DNA from: Candidatus Altimarinota bacterium
GTDB taxonomy: Bacteria; Patescibacteriota; Gracilibacteria; BD1-5; UBA6164
Assembly: GCA_022565555.1 (NCBI GenBank)
Contig: JAIUMN010000001.1
Span: 1-64,000, forward strand
DNA length: 64,000 nt
Direction of reading: 5' to 3'
Numbering within the stretch: position 1 is the stretch's first letter; the number at the start of each line of letters is the position of its first letter. This document shows, one piece after another, positions 12,745-22,321 of this stretch. Below the pieces are notes generated by a model, which saw nothing but the letters and a program-made list of their open reading frames with translations, was not told the origin of the DNA and searched no databases. The position numbers were made by a program, and so were the translations under genes.

Positions 12745-12870
12745 GCCAAGTCCACATAAAACGAATTTCTTTAGTAACTGGAAAGTAAGGAGCAATCTAT
12801 CTCTTTACACATTCCTTTCAGTTATTGAAGAAGTGTGGGCTTGGCGGCTTAGAGATAGGTTGCTTTTTTA
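12745..12870 (+). ncRNA. structured RNA candidate with crossing stems (pseudoknot) and T-run end
   Basis: Three complementary pairs are visible. A: GCCAAGTCCACA (12745) pairs with GTGTGGGCTTGGC (12833). B: TAACTGGAAAG (12775) pairs with CTTTCAGTTA (12815) with one bulge. C: AGCAATCTATCTCT (12791) pairs with AGAGATAGGTTGCT (12851), with one G-U. B lies inside A, whereas C crosses A, giving an A-B-C-B'-A'-C' order. C' is followed by seven T within the next eight bases, so C/C' would also act as a terminator stem. It lies between two genes, 19 bp before the membrane protein at 12889. Function unknown; family not recognised. Confidence 0.6.
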
Positions 12871-12888
12871 TTTGTTAATTTTTTTAGT

Positions 12889-13644
12889 ATGGAAATCTTA
12901 TTATTTGGAATCGCATTATTTATTCTCTATGCTATCCTTCTTTATTACCCATTAAGTAGATTTATTTCAGAGTGAAAAATTATATTTTATATAATTCTAA
13001 TTCTGAGTTGTATATCTTTTTGATTTTTACTTTATGGGATAGAGTATACTCCTTATGGATTATTTAGTAATTCTTTTAATTTTTGGAATACTTTTCATCC
13101 TGCTGCACTTACAAATATCATATTTAATTCAATCATTACTCCCTCATCATTCGGTATAATATTCATAATCTACTTATTTTCTTGAAATATAAGGAAAGAG
13201 CAGAAGCAAAATTTTATTATACTAATGTGATTCTTTACCTTATTATTGAACTTCGTTACTTTAACTTTAATATTTTCATCTACATATGGATTATTAAATG
13301 ATGAAACTATTGAAACCGGAGGTATTATTTTCTGAGCTATTATTACCATAGTATTTGTACTCTATGTTGTAATTACTAATATCACCTGAACCCAAAAAAT
13401 CAAGAAGCAATCAAAAGATCTTGCTTCAAAAACTGTAATGATTGATGGAGTAGAATATATACTTACACCAACTCAAGTAGAAGAAGAAGAGATAGACACT
13501 GAAGAAGGAAAAGCCGAGGAAATTAAGGAAGAGGATATTAAAGAGGAAACAACACGTATTGATAGAATAAGTGATAAAGAACGGTTTATAGGCTTTGTGA
13601 TAATCATAATAATATTATCAGTTATTTTATTGATATTAATGTAG
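12889..13644 (+). CDS. membrane protein with acidic tail, paralogue of next gene
   Basis: 251 residues. Four hydrophobic segments occur in the first 165 residues (for example IIFYIILILSCISFGFLL and IIFGAIITIVFVLYVVI), then a basic-to-neutral segment beginning ITGTQKIKKQSK and ending EYILTPT, then a strongly acidic stretch (EEEEIDTEEGKAEEIKEED), and a last C-terminal membrane segment FVIIIIILSVILLIL. The segment from ITGTQ to TPT is encoded by DNA identical to that in the following gene. No family recognised. Located in the mobile-looking region downstream of the structured RNA. Confidence 0.7.
13379..13473 (+). repeat. 95-bp direct repeat, copy 1
   Basis: Identical base for base to 13895-13989. 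It lies in frame in the upstream membrane-protein gene and encodes about 31 residues (ITGTQKIKK ... YILTPT). Confidence 0.9.
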
Positions 13645-13710
13645 TTTATTATTTATCTTTCTTGGATACCTATTTTGGTTCATAAATAAATAATTTCTAA
13701 TCAACAAAAT

Positions 13711-14187
13711 ATGAATACTTTTTTCTATTATCTTTCTATGTTTGGGGTTCTTATACATTGAGTAGCTACCCTAAGTATTTTATCTTGAGATGTCACTATA
13801 AGTTTATACTCTATTCCTATGCTTATATTTTTTTGAATCATTCATTATTACACAAGTCAAAACAGAAAAAAAGTATTGAATATAGATAAGGTATATATCA
13901 CCTGAACCCAAAAAATCAAGAAGCAATCAAAAGATCTTGCTTCAAAAACTGTAATGATTGATGGAGTAGAATATATACTTACACCAACTAAAGATAATCA
14001 AGAACAGGATGAAGATGAAGAAGAAGAAGATGAAGAAGAGGAAATCAAACCTAAAATATTAACTGAAGAAGAGGAAGAAAAGGAAATGAATCAAGCTGTA
14101 AATGACTTCTTTAAGTGGATGTGAATAATATTTTTCATTTTAATTTATATGATAGTATTGGCTATTACTATCTCTGAATATGTATAA
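13711..14187 (+). CDS. small membrane protein with acidic tail, paralogue of preceding gene
   Basis: 158 residues. Two hydrophobic segments at the N-terminus (YYLSMFGVLIHGVATLSIL and YSIPMLIFFGIIHYY), the same ITGTQ...LTPT segment as the preceding protein, an acidic linker (DEDEEEEDEEEE), and a C-terminal membrane segment IIFFILIYMIVLAITI. The outer parts are not alike in sequence to the preceding gene, only in layout, while the shared segment is identical at the DNA level. Followed by a clear terminator. Function unknown. Confidence 0.7.
13895..13989 (+). repeat. 95-bp direct repeat, copy 2
   Basis: Exact copy of 13379-13473, in the same reading frame in the second membrane-protein gene. 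Confidence 0.9.
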
Positions 14188-14200
14188 TTTACATTATTAG

Positions 14201-14228
14201 GCCTTAGTATAACACTAAGGCTTTTTTC
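14201..14228 (+). terminator. rho-independent terminator
   Basis: GCCTTAGT and ACTAAGGC form an 8-bp stem followed by TTTTTT, 14 bp after the stop of the second membrane-protein gene. Confidence 0.85.
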
Positions 14229-14285
14229 TTCATACAAATTCCCACCACACCCACCACAAATTGATTGATACTAGAGCACGCATTC

Positions 14286-14450
14286 TAGAGCCATTTTTGT
14301 TAGGGTGCCCCTAAGCAACTACTACTTTACCCGCGCATTACCCCAAATCATATGAATCCTTACCCAAGCATTACCCCAAATCATATGAATCCTTGCCTGA
14401 ACATTTTCAAAATCATATGAATCCTTGCCTGGATGTGATTAAAAGACCTC
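14286..14450. repeat. tandem-repeat element, copy 1 (33-bp units x3)
   Basis: Starts with TAGAGCCATTTTTGTTAGG, then three units of 33, 33 and 32 bp sharing CCCAAATCATATGAATCCTT, then a unit-like end followed by GTGATTAAAAGACC. The same order of parts occurs at 14867-15030. On the minus strand, frames carry TAA or TAG, so this copy is not coding. Confidence 0.75.
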
Positions 14451-14780
14451 TGAATTATATAGTAAATTACCTACTAACGATACTAGACTATCCTCTACTA
14501 TAAGCCAAAGTTTATATCTTTCTTATCCTGAAAACCCTACCCTAGCCCACAAATACTTTACTCAAGCAAAAAAAAGAAGAGTTTTATATGAGATATTTTC
14601 ATATTATTAGGGAGTACTTGTAGTTCTTTTTATACATATTTTTGGTCCTAAAACTATACTATACCATTTTAGTGGAAAATACGACTTTTCTTTACAAAGC
14701 CAAAGTAGTAAAAAAATATATGTATGAGATATTGACAAGTACATTTAGAAGATATTTCTATCATACAAAGCAGAATATTT

Positions 14781-15143
14781 CTATAATTTTATACTCTTAA
14801 TAATTGTTATAATTTCATCTATCTCCCCCAAACTCCCCAACATAAAAAAGAGACTAGCTATACATTTAGAGCCATTTCTGATAGGATGCCTTTTACTGAA
14901 TAGACTTTTCCTACTCATTTCCCAAAAGTATATGAATCCTTTCCTACTCATTTCCCAAAAGTATATGAATCCTTTCCTACTCATTTCCCAAAAGTATATG
15001 AATCCTTTCCTATTTGTGACTAAAATGCTCTCATATATTCTATACAAATATAGAAGTACATATAAGAGTATATGGCATATGCGTGAGGAGTTATATATAT
15101 TGTATCTTATAAAAAGAGTACCCTCAGCAAGAACTCTAAACAT
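14781..15143 (-). CDS. doubtful open frame over the second repeat element
   Basis: 120 codons, TAG stop. It contains three exact 11-residue repeats RKGFIYFWEMS, then RKSLFSKRHPIRNGSK. The related element at 14286-14450 would encode similar words (GFIGFG, HPNKNGSR) but is broken by stops. It may be a decayed repeat protein, but an open frame is also expected by chance over a 33-bp (11-codon) tandem repeat. I rate it more likely non-coding. Confidence 0.2.
   Translation of the reverse strand: MFRVLAEGTLFIRYNIYNSSRICHILLYVLLYLYRIYESILVTNRKGFIYFWEMSRKGFIYFWEMSRKGFIYFWEMSRKSLFSKRHPIRNGSKCIASLFFMLGSLGEIDEIITIIKSIKL
14867..15030. repeat. tandem-repeat element, copy 2 (33-bp units x3)
   Basis: Starts with TAGAGCCATTTCTGATAGG, then three 33-bp units (14910-15008) that contain CCCAAAAGTATATGAATCCT and are identical to each other, then GTGACTAAAATGCTC. 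Both ends and the unit length match copy 1, while the unit sequences have diverged between copies but not within this copy. Confidence 0.8.
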
Positions 15144-15283
15144 TTATATAAAAATAATCACAAGACCATCATATCATCTCTATAAACATTTATCCTCATA
15201 TTAACTTATATCATACCCTCCCTCTTGTCTACCTATACCCACCCGAACCCACCACAATATTATTACTTCTGTATACCATCACT

Positions 15284-15410
15284 TCTTTCTTCCTCTTCCT
15301 CTCATCTCTTCCTCTTTTCCTCTCCCACCCCCTCAGTGTGTTGTGTTGTATTGTGTTGTGCTTCGGGTAGGGTATGTGACCCCAGTGTAGTGTATTGTTG
15401 TTTGGTACCC
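15284..15410 (+). repeat. pyrimidine-rich tract followed by GT-rich tract
   Basis: About 45 bases of TTCCTCTTCCTC-type sequence run into GTGTGTTGTGTTGTATTG and further GT-rich DNA, with GGGTA near 15365 and TACCC near 15407 as a possible short stem. Strong strand asymmetry in a gene-free stretch. Confidence 0.5.
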
Positions 15411-15506
15411 TGTATAAAAAATTTTTTTCTAGTTTGTTTAAAAGTTTTTTTCTTTACTTATATTAAGAATGTATATATTAATTTTAATATAACTTCATTA
15501 TTTCAT

Positions 15507-16595
15507 ATGTGGGATGATATAATAAATAAGTCTTGAAAATATATATGGGATTATTCCGAGATATATAATAAATATAGAAAGGGTCACGGCATTGTTTTGG
15601 ATGGTATTCATATTGAACATGGTTTTTTTCCTTTTGAGTATATCGTATGAGTCACCACCAGAAATATGATACAAGAAGGGAAACACAACCTCAGAATCAT
15701 AGAAATGCAAGTTATCCCAACACGAATAGATTTTTACAGTACTCTTGAGAAAGATATTATCTCTATATCACTGAGCGATATAGATGATTCTAGAAACGAT
15801 GTACAAGAATATCTTCAGGAAGCTCTACAATGATTCTTGAGCAAGTATGATGAACTCGGAAAAGTAGTTGTGACTCAACTTGATATCCCAAGTAAATGGA
15901 GTAATCCTTCACAAGCCTATGAGAGTATCTATATATATGATATTGAACTTGATAAAGATGCTGCAGATCAATATCTAGAGGACGTAAAGCAACAAGCAGA
16001 ACGAGACGTATTACAAAGCTCTTATACTCTAGAAAGATGAGTAGAGAAAACGCAAAGCGAGATTGAGAAAAAGTATAGCGAGTTTGGGAAAATAGAAATT
16101 AGAAAATGAGACATCGAGCAGTGGTGACCACTACATCTATTCAAAACATTTATATTTCTCCTTCTTCTAGATTGAAAATATATAATAGAAGAGATTAACA
16201 TATCTCCAGTGTATGGATGTTCTCTCGATGAAAACACTCCTCATAACTTTGGTGGGCACTTACTTGATGATACTCTTGTTCTTAAGAAAAAAGAAGCAGA
16301 GAGCAAAGTAGTATCTCTTATGGGTAATAAGGTAACTGAGGAATATATTATGCAAGTTATAAATGATTATAAGATTTTAGAAGATAATCCAAGAAAAGTT
16401 GAACTAGATATTAATACTCAACAAAAGCTCATCTGAATACGAGTACTTCGTGATATACCTGCAGGTATGCTTCCCCATGAGATAAAAGCAAAATATCCAC
16501 ACTGAGAAATAATAAGTACAACAAATAAGGGAAAAACAGTAGGAATAAAATGTGTTGAAAAATTATTTTTTAAAAAACAAAAAACATCATTATAA
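15507..16595 (+). CDS. hypothetical protein, 362 aa, unknown
   Basis: Open frame of 363 codons with UGA=Gly, TAA stop. No family recognised. It starts MWDDIINKSGKYIWDYSEI, has a glutamine- and glutamate-rich helical part (about residues 135-205: AADQYLEDVKQQAERD, GVEKTQSEIEKKYSEFGK), one hydrophobic stretch LFKTFIFLLLLDGKYIIEEI near residue 213, and a basic C-terminus ending VEKLFFKKQKTSL. There is no signal peptide. It lies between the repeat-rich stretch and a small broken gene upstream of the serine recombinase, so it is probably mobile-element cargo. Confidence 0.65.
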
Positions 16596-16600
16596 TACGA

Positions 16601-16771
16601 ATGCTCTTTGAAATATAAGAGACCTATATACGCTCTCAAGTTGCCTTTTGGAACACAAAGGATCTTGTGCAGACTAGTATTATGCTCAGCAATGAGAATA
16701 CAGCTGTTTGACAAGCGCTTCATGAACTTCTTGAAGTGTTTCGTGAAATAGATGAAAACATAGAAGCTTAA
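16601..16771 (+). pseudogene. small gene broken by a TAA at codon 6
   Basis: ATG CTC TTT GAA ATA is followed by TAA, after which the same frame continues for 50 protein-like codons (ETYIRSQVAFWNTKDLV ... VFREIDENIEA) to a second TAA. The whole frame is 57 codons and starts 5 bp after the preceding gene. Since glycine here is often TGA, one TGA-to-TAA change would produce this break. It could instead be translated from an internal start (GTG at 16667 or ATG at 16682). Confidence 0.45.
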
Positions 16772-16859
16772 CCGCTTCTTTGTTTTTTGTTTGGATTATG
16801 TTCAAAATTAATTATATTTTATAATGTAATCATATTATTTATATATTTTATTGAACATT

Positions 16860-18539
16860 ATGAAATCCACAGAATATGTCATCTATCTCAGAAAATCCTC
16901 TGAAGACAAGAAGAAACAAGTGCAATCATTATGAGATCAACTACGTGCGTGTCTTGACTATGCCAAACAGCATAACCTCAATATAAAGAAAAGACCTCTT
17001 GATTTTAGTATGTATGAAACTGACAAAGATATATTAGAACAATGAAATCTAAAAGATGAAAGAGACAAAAAGTTATTCCGTGATAATGATCATTTATTTA
17101 TTGTAAAAGAAAGCTATTCTTGAAAAGACTCTGGTACAAGAAAGAAATGGTGAGCTCTTACAAAATATTTAATTAGTATGGATTGAGCTGTTTGACTCAT
17201 GAGTTATTCGCCAGATAGGCAATCAAGAAATCTAGTTGAAGCCTGAGAACTTATTGAAATGGTAGAAAAAGTTTGAATGGAACTACGCTACCCTACTTTT
17301 CATTTTGAAAATAATGCTTCATGAAAAATGATGTTAGGAATATGGTTTGTCCTTTCAAAACAATATGTTGATAATCTAAAGGAAACATCTACTAGAGGTT
17401 CTAAGAGTGCTCATGGAAAATGAACTGCTCTTTGATACCATAAGCATGGATATGAAATTAATGATAATAAATATCATGAACCGTGACAACATTTTGACCT
17501 CATAAGAAAAGCATTTGAAATGAAGATATATGAAAATAAAACAAATGTTCAGATTATAAGATATCTCAATGCAAAAAAATATACATATAAACATTGAGAT
17601 GAACTAAAAAGTATATCAAATAATACTATTAAGACAATTTTTGAGGATAGTTTTTATTATGGAATCTTTAGCTATGGTGGAGAAAGTATTGATTTACGAG
17701 AATATAATCCTCATTTCAAACCTATTATTACAGAGCAAGAATATAATAAGCTCACAGCAATGTATCAAGCAAATAAAAGCAATAAGGAATTAAAAGAAAG
17801 AAAGAAGGAATATGAAGAAATACTACCCTTTAGTCGTCGCTTTATTAAGACTTGAGATAATTATTCAATTAGCGGTTATATACCATCTTTTAAAGAAAGA
17901 TTTCCAGATAGACTCAAGAAAATGCAAGAAAAAAATCCAAAGCTACAGATGATTGATATTATTAAAGATCATCAGATTATATTTAAAGTATGATGTAAAA
18001 AAAGTAATCTTGCTGGATATGAAGTGAGTTATGAAAAATTAAAGCCGTATATATTAAAAGAGTTAAAAAAACTCAAACTCAATGAAGAGCACTATGAAAT
18101 GTATGCTACATATATTCAAACAAGTTATAAACAACAAAAAGAAGAGAATAATAAAACTCGTCAGACCCTACAAATACAAAGAAATAATATTGATAAGGAA
18201 ATGTGTGAATTTATTGAAAAATGTTTAGGAAAAGAAAGAAATAGTAATGAAGAAGAAGTATACCAAAAAAAGCTACGCTACTATCAATCTACTCTGGATT
18301 GACTTGATTCTGACATAAATGCATTAAATACAAAAGATAGAGATATAGTTTTTGAATTCCAAATATTATCAGAATTTTTAAAAAAAGCTGAACACTACTA
18401 CCTTAAAGCTTCTTATGTTCAAAAAAGAAAAATACACGAAATTTTGTTTTCGAACATAATAATAACCCCCAAGAACATCTCTATTAAGCCAAGAGAGGGA
18501 CTTGAAGGGCTATTTAATCTTAAATGGCAGGCCCACTAG
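16860..18539 (+). CDS. large serine recombinase (site-specific integrase)
   Basis: 559 residues. The N-terminal resolvase domain shows YVIYLRKSSEDKKKQVQSLG with the catalytic Ser at residue 11 or 12, and FRDNDHLFIVKESYSGKDSG. A recombinase domain follows (GTALGYHKHGYEI ... IFEDSFYYGIFSYGG), a cysteine-containing segment, then a long coiled coil (residues 390-500). The C-terminus NLKWQAH is encoded by the 3' end of the tRNA-Trp gene on the other strand (15-bp overlap). This suggests the element integrated at tRNA-Trp and that part of its coding sequence is completed by the attachment site. Start ATG 16860 gives the conserved N-terminus. Confidence 0.9.
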
Positions 18540-18599
18540 GAATCGAACCTAGATCGCAGGATTTGGAGTCCTGAATTCTAACCGTTGAACTATAGGCCT
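18525..18599 (-). tRNA. tRNA-Trp (CCA)
   Basis: 75-nt cloverleaf with acceptor AGGCCTA/TGGGCCT, anticodon loop ACTCCAAA giving CCA, T-loop GGTTCGATTCC and an encoded 3' CCA. Its 3' end overlaps the last 15 bp of the serine recombinase gene on the other strand. A CCA anticodon reads UGG only, consistent with UGA not being read as Trp. Confidence 0.95.
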
Positions 18600-18659
18600 A
18601 TAAAAAATTCTTCCAAGTCTGTTTTATAAGGCTTTAGACTTGCAAGAATTTTTAGTATA

Positions 18660-19445
18660 TTAGATAGCAAATCTCTTAAATCCTGTGAGAGTTGAGCTTC
18701 AAAGAAAGTCTTTTACTTTTTGATCAGGATTTATAACAAATGCTTGTTCAAGAAGTGAAATCTCAGATTTGAATTTCCCCATTTTCCCTTCGATTATCTT
18801 AAGAAGTACTTCATCTGGCTTCCCTTCCATTTTTGGATCATTTTTCATCATCTCGAGTTGGATAGCTTTTTCTTTTTCTACTACATCTTCACTGATATCA
18901 TTTGGAGAAAGATACTCAGGGTTAGCTGCAGTAATATGCATTGCAACTTGTTTTAACTTCTCTTCATCTGATGAAGCTTCAGCAACTACAACTGCTGCAA
19001 GTTTAGCATTTGAATGAACGTAACTTGCTGTTACTCATCCAGTAATAACTTCATAGTCCTTTACTTGAAGATTCTCCCCCATCTCTAAAGAATAATTTTT
19101 TTCTATCATGTTTTGAGCTGCTTCTTTTGAATCAACTCCATTTTCCTTAAGGAAATGAACTATATCATCAAGCATAGTTTTAAATCTATCTGAATTTGCA
19201 AGAAAGTCTGTTTCACATGATACTGAAACAACGAAAGCATCTGATCACTCAGAAAGTATTTTTATTCCTCCTTCAAAAGCTTCTCTATCAGCTTTTTTTG
19301 CTGCTTTTGCAAGTCATTTTTTTCTCAGTTCTTCTATTGCTAACTCTATATCTCATCCTGATTCTTCAAGTGCTTTTTTACATTCCATCATTCCGATACC
19401 AGTTCTTTCACGAAGCTCTTTTATAAGAGCAGCTGTAATAGCCAT
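18660..19445 (-). CDS. tsf: translation elongation factor Ts
   Basis: 261 residues. The N-terminal UBA-like part [20 protein letters not shown] and [20 protein letters not shown] are diagnostic, followed by [13 protein letters not shown] and the core motif [13 protein letters not shown]-Ts recharges EF-Tu with GTP. TGA codons stand for the Gly of ESGGD, KKGLAK and ITGGVTASYVH, positions that are glycine in the family. It is the last gene of the S1 - S2 - membrane protein - EF-Ts cluster. Confidence 0.97.
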
Positions 19446-19470
19446 AATTATTAAGTAGTTAGAGAATAAA

Positions 19471-19812
19471 TTATTTTTTTATTTTTTCTTGAACTTTGTC
19501 TTCAAGTGAGTCTATGAAATCTATCTGTATCTTTTCTCCATTATAAGCCTTATATGCAAGTAGTATACTTAAGCATAGATACGCAACACTCAAAACCCAA
19601 GTGAAAAATGTATTAAACATAATCATAAGTACAATAGCTCACAGAGCGATAACAGAAGAGTACTTAATATGCACAAAGAGTTTTTTCTTATCTGAAGAAG
19701 CAAGGAAAAACATAAGCACAGGACCTATAAAATATGGTATATAGGTCAAGGAATGAGTAGTAGATTCTTGTGATAGAATATCTTGTTTTGGTGATGCTTT
19801 TTTAAGAGGCAT
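19471..19812 (-). CDS. small membrane protein, DUF4870-like
   Basis: 113 residues with three hydrophobic segments ([53 protein letters not shown]) separated by [14 protein letters not shown], the layout of DUF4870/TIC20-like proteins. It sits between rpsB and tsf, an unusual place, since these two genes are normally adjacent. Confidence 0.65.
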
Positions 19813-19870
19813 ATATATGATGTTATAAATATAAACATCTGCATTATAATGCTTTTAGGGAAAAAGAAAA

Positions 19871-20638
19871 CTATTTTTCTTCGCTTTTCTCGCTTTCAGT
19901 TTTCTTTTCAGAAGAAGTAGTCTGAGGAGCAGGTTTTACTGCAGGTTTTGGAGTAGATTTTTTTACAGCTCATGAAAAAGCTGGAGCAAGAACCTTAGCA
20001 AGATAATCAAGTGATTTTACTGAGTTAGTATTCGCTGGAATAGCTTCATTGAGAGAATAAGGATCAGAGTTTGTATTACATATTCCATATACTGGAAGGC
20101 GAAGACTCTTAGCTTCCTTTACTGCCTGATCTTCATATGCGGCATCAACTACAAAAATAATATCAGGTGTTTTTTTCATATCTTTTACTCATCTAAATGC
20201 TTTATCAAGCTTTTCAAGCTCAAGAAGCTTTGTAGCCTTTTCTTTCTTAGTAAGAATATCAAAGTTCCCATTTGCAGCTTCTTTTTCAAGACGTACATAA
20301 GTAGCTATTCTTTTTTTAATTGTCTTAAAGTTAGTAAGAAGTCCAGGAACCCATTTTTCTGTAACATAGTAATGTCCAGCGTTTTCAGCAAGCTTTGAGA
20401 ATGCTGTTCTTGATTGAAGTTTTGTTGCTACAAAAAGAATTTTTTTTCAAGAAGTATGAGCCTCTGAAAGAAGTTCTTTTATAAGATCAATTTGCGTTAC
20501 GGTCTTTGTGAGATCAATAATATGAACTCCGTTACTTGATCCATAAATAAATGATTTCATTGTTGGATACCAGTAATTTGTTTTGTTTCCGATATGCAAG
20601 AGGTTATCAAACATATCTGTAAGTAGTTTTTTATCCAT
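19871..20638 (-). CDS. rpsB: 30S ribosomal protein S2
   Basis: 255 residues. Motifs HIGNKTNYWYPTMKSFIYG, IIDLTKTVTQIDL, TEKWVPGLLTNF and DIIFVVDAAYEDQA match S2, as does GICNTNSDPYSLNEAIPAN. The C-terminal tail after residue 220 is rich in Lys, Pro, Thr and Glu, typical of extended S2 tails. It is 107 bp downstream of rpsA. Confidence 0.97.
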
Positions 20639-20744
20639 TGGTAGGTAAGTTTTATAAAAATAAGCAAGATACTATCTTTTTTCAATATATCTGCATTCAG
20701 AATCCTAAATTTCACAAATATATTTACTTAGTACTTAAGGAGCC

Positions 20745-21995
20745 TTATTCTGAAGTTTCTTCAGAATCTGCTTTCTTTGTTTTAGGAGTCTTTACAGACT
20801 TCTTTTCTTTTTTTTCTGTAAGCTCGGCATCTATCATATCTTCTTCAGATGGACCTTCTTTTACTTTTGGCTTAGAGTCTTCTTTTGTACCTTCAGGTGC
20901 TTCTTGAAGAGCCTTAAGTGAGAGACCAATACGTTTTTTTGTTGGTTCAAAGTTAATAACTTTTGCTTCAACATCTTGTCCAACTTGTATATGGTCACGT
21001 ATATCCTTTACTACACCATGAGATATTTCTGAAAGATGGATAAGTCCTTGTATTCCTCCATCAAGATCCATAAACGCTCCGAACTTAGATATTCGTGATA
21101 TAGGAGCCTTAATGATATCTCATGCTTTAATTTTCTTTGCAAGAACATCCCAAGGATTATCTTTTAATTGTTTAATAGAAAGAGATATTTTATCGCTATC
21201 AAGTCCTATAACTTTCACCTTAACAGTCATACCAACTTTTGCAAATTTCTCAGGAGCAGTAACGTGCCCCCAATCAATTTCAGATACATGAACCAGTCCT
21301 TCAAGTCCATTAAAGGTAACAAAGAGACCGTAAGAGAGTATACCAGATACAGTACCTTCAACAATATCCCCTTCCTTAAGAGTAGAAAGTGCTTTTGTTC
21401 TTTCCTCTTCAAGTGCTGCTTTTTCAGAAAATATAATTTTCTTCCCACCATCATCTATATTGATAACTCGGACTTTGAAATCAATTGAAAGGAGCCCCTC
21501 AAGATGCTCAAGAATCTTTTCAGGATCTGCACCCTCAACGCGTGGATAATGGACAGGCGTAAGTTGTGAAACTGGGATAAATCCTTTAAGTCCATCAATA
21601 TCAACCAGAAGTCATCCTTTATTTGCTTCAGTAGCACGAACTGTAATAATATCTCCAGAAGTATGACTTGAATTAAGTCGTTCTAAACTTCTTATTTGAT
21701 TTGCTCTCTTGAGAGAAAGAATAAGAAGACCTCTCTCAACTGAGTCTCAAAGTACCATTACATCGATTTTTTGACCTTCTTCTAGACTTCCAAAGTCTAC
21801 AGAGTTCCCTATTTCCTTTGAAATCACAAGACCTGTAAATTGATTATTTACATTTACAAGTATATTTTTCTTTTCTATCTTTTCGATAGTACCAGTAATA
21901 ACTTCATTATCCTTTGGATATTGTATTGCTGGAGCTGATTCAAATAACTCTTGAAAAAGAGTCTGCTCAACTTGAGCTTCTTTTTTTGCAGGCAT
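20745..21995 (-). CDS. rpsA: 30S ribosomal protein S1 (four S1 domains)
   Basis: 416 residues. Four S1 RNA-binding repeats are visible: around VITGTIEKIEKKNILV, GDIITVRATEANKGGLLVDI, EGTVSGILSYGLFVTFNGLE with GLVHVSEI, and IKAPISRISKFGAFMDL with GLIHLSEISHG. The tail is charged (KEDSKPKVKEGPSEED). S1 binds mRNA leaders on the 30S subunit, which matters in a genome with few Shine-Dalgarno sites. TGA encodes Gly at conserved positions. Four domains are fewer than the six of E. coli but usual in many bacteria. Confidence 0.96.
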
Positions 21996-22176
21996 AGCAA
22001 TAAAGAGATTAAAAAAATAAAGTACTGAAATCCTTCCTCAAATATACGCACATATTTGCGAGCAGCGCTCGGGATATTTTCCTAGAAAGGCTTAAAATCT
22101 AGAAATAATCCGAGAATTTCGTTTAAAAATTATGTAGTAAAAATTTGAAATAAATTTCCACTATGTAATCTTTAAA

Positions 22177-22254
22177 TGGGGTGCCCGAAGGGGCTCGAAC
22201 CCTCGACCTCCAGAGTCACAATCTGGCGTTCTAACCAACTGAACTACGGGCACC
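22177..22254 (-). tRNA. tRNA-His (GTG)
   Basis: 78-nt cloverleaf: extra G at -1 paired with discriminator C73, acceptor GTGCCCG/CGGGCAC, anticodon loop TTGTGAC giving GTG, T-loop GGTTCGAGCC, encoded CCA. Located upstream of rpsA on the same strand; the 180 bp between them hold no gene. Confidence 0.95.
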
Positions 22255-22321
22255 ATAAAAAAGCTCACGCAGTATATAAAAAAGAGTTTGAAAGTCAAAC
22301 TCTTTTTGCTCAAACTTCAAT

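Larger units (their letters stand above)
14229..15506. other. 1.28-kb non-coding, repeat-rich stretch
   Basis: I find no convincing gene here. It holds two related tandem-repeat elements (14286-14450 and 14867-15030), short shared words such as CCCACC-CACCACA near 14232 and 15240, TATGAGATATT near 14590 and 14725, and a pyrimidine-rich then GT-rich tract (15280-15410). A stretch like this next to a recombinase gene could be the non-coding end of an integrated element or a plasmid-type origin; no DnaA boxes or iterons were recognised. Confidence 0.5.

Noticed and set aside
14281-15030. CRISPR array at the tandem repeats
   Set aside because: Units are directly adjacent 33-bp copies without unique spacers, and no cas gene is in the window.
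14781-15143. Repeat protein RKGFIYFWEMS x3 as a confident gene
   Set aside because: The 33-bp unit length keeps the frame open by chance and the sister element has stops; kept only as a low-confidence entry.
16418-16723. Minus-strand open frame opposite the unknown gene and the pseudogene
   Set aside because: It is a shadow of the plus-strand genes; its sequence shows no protein-like composition and would overlap both.
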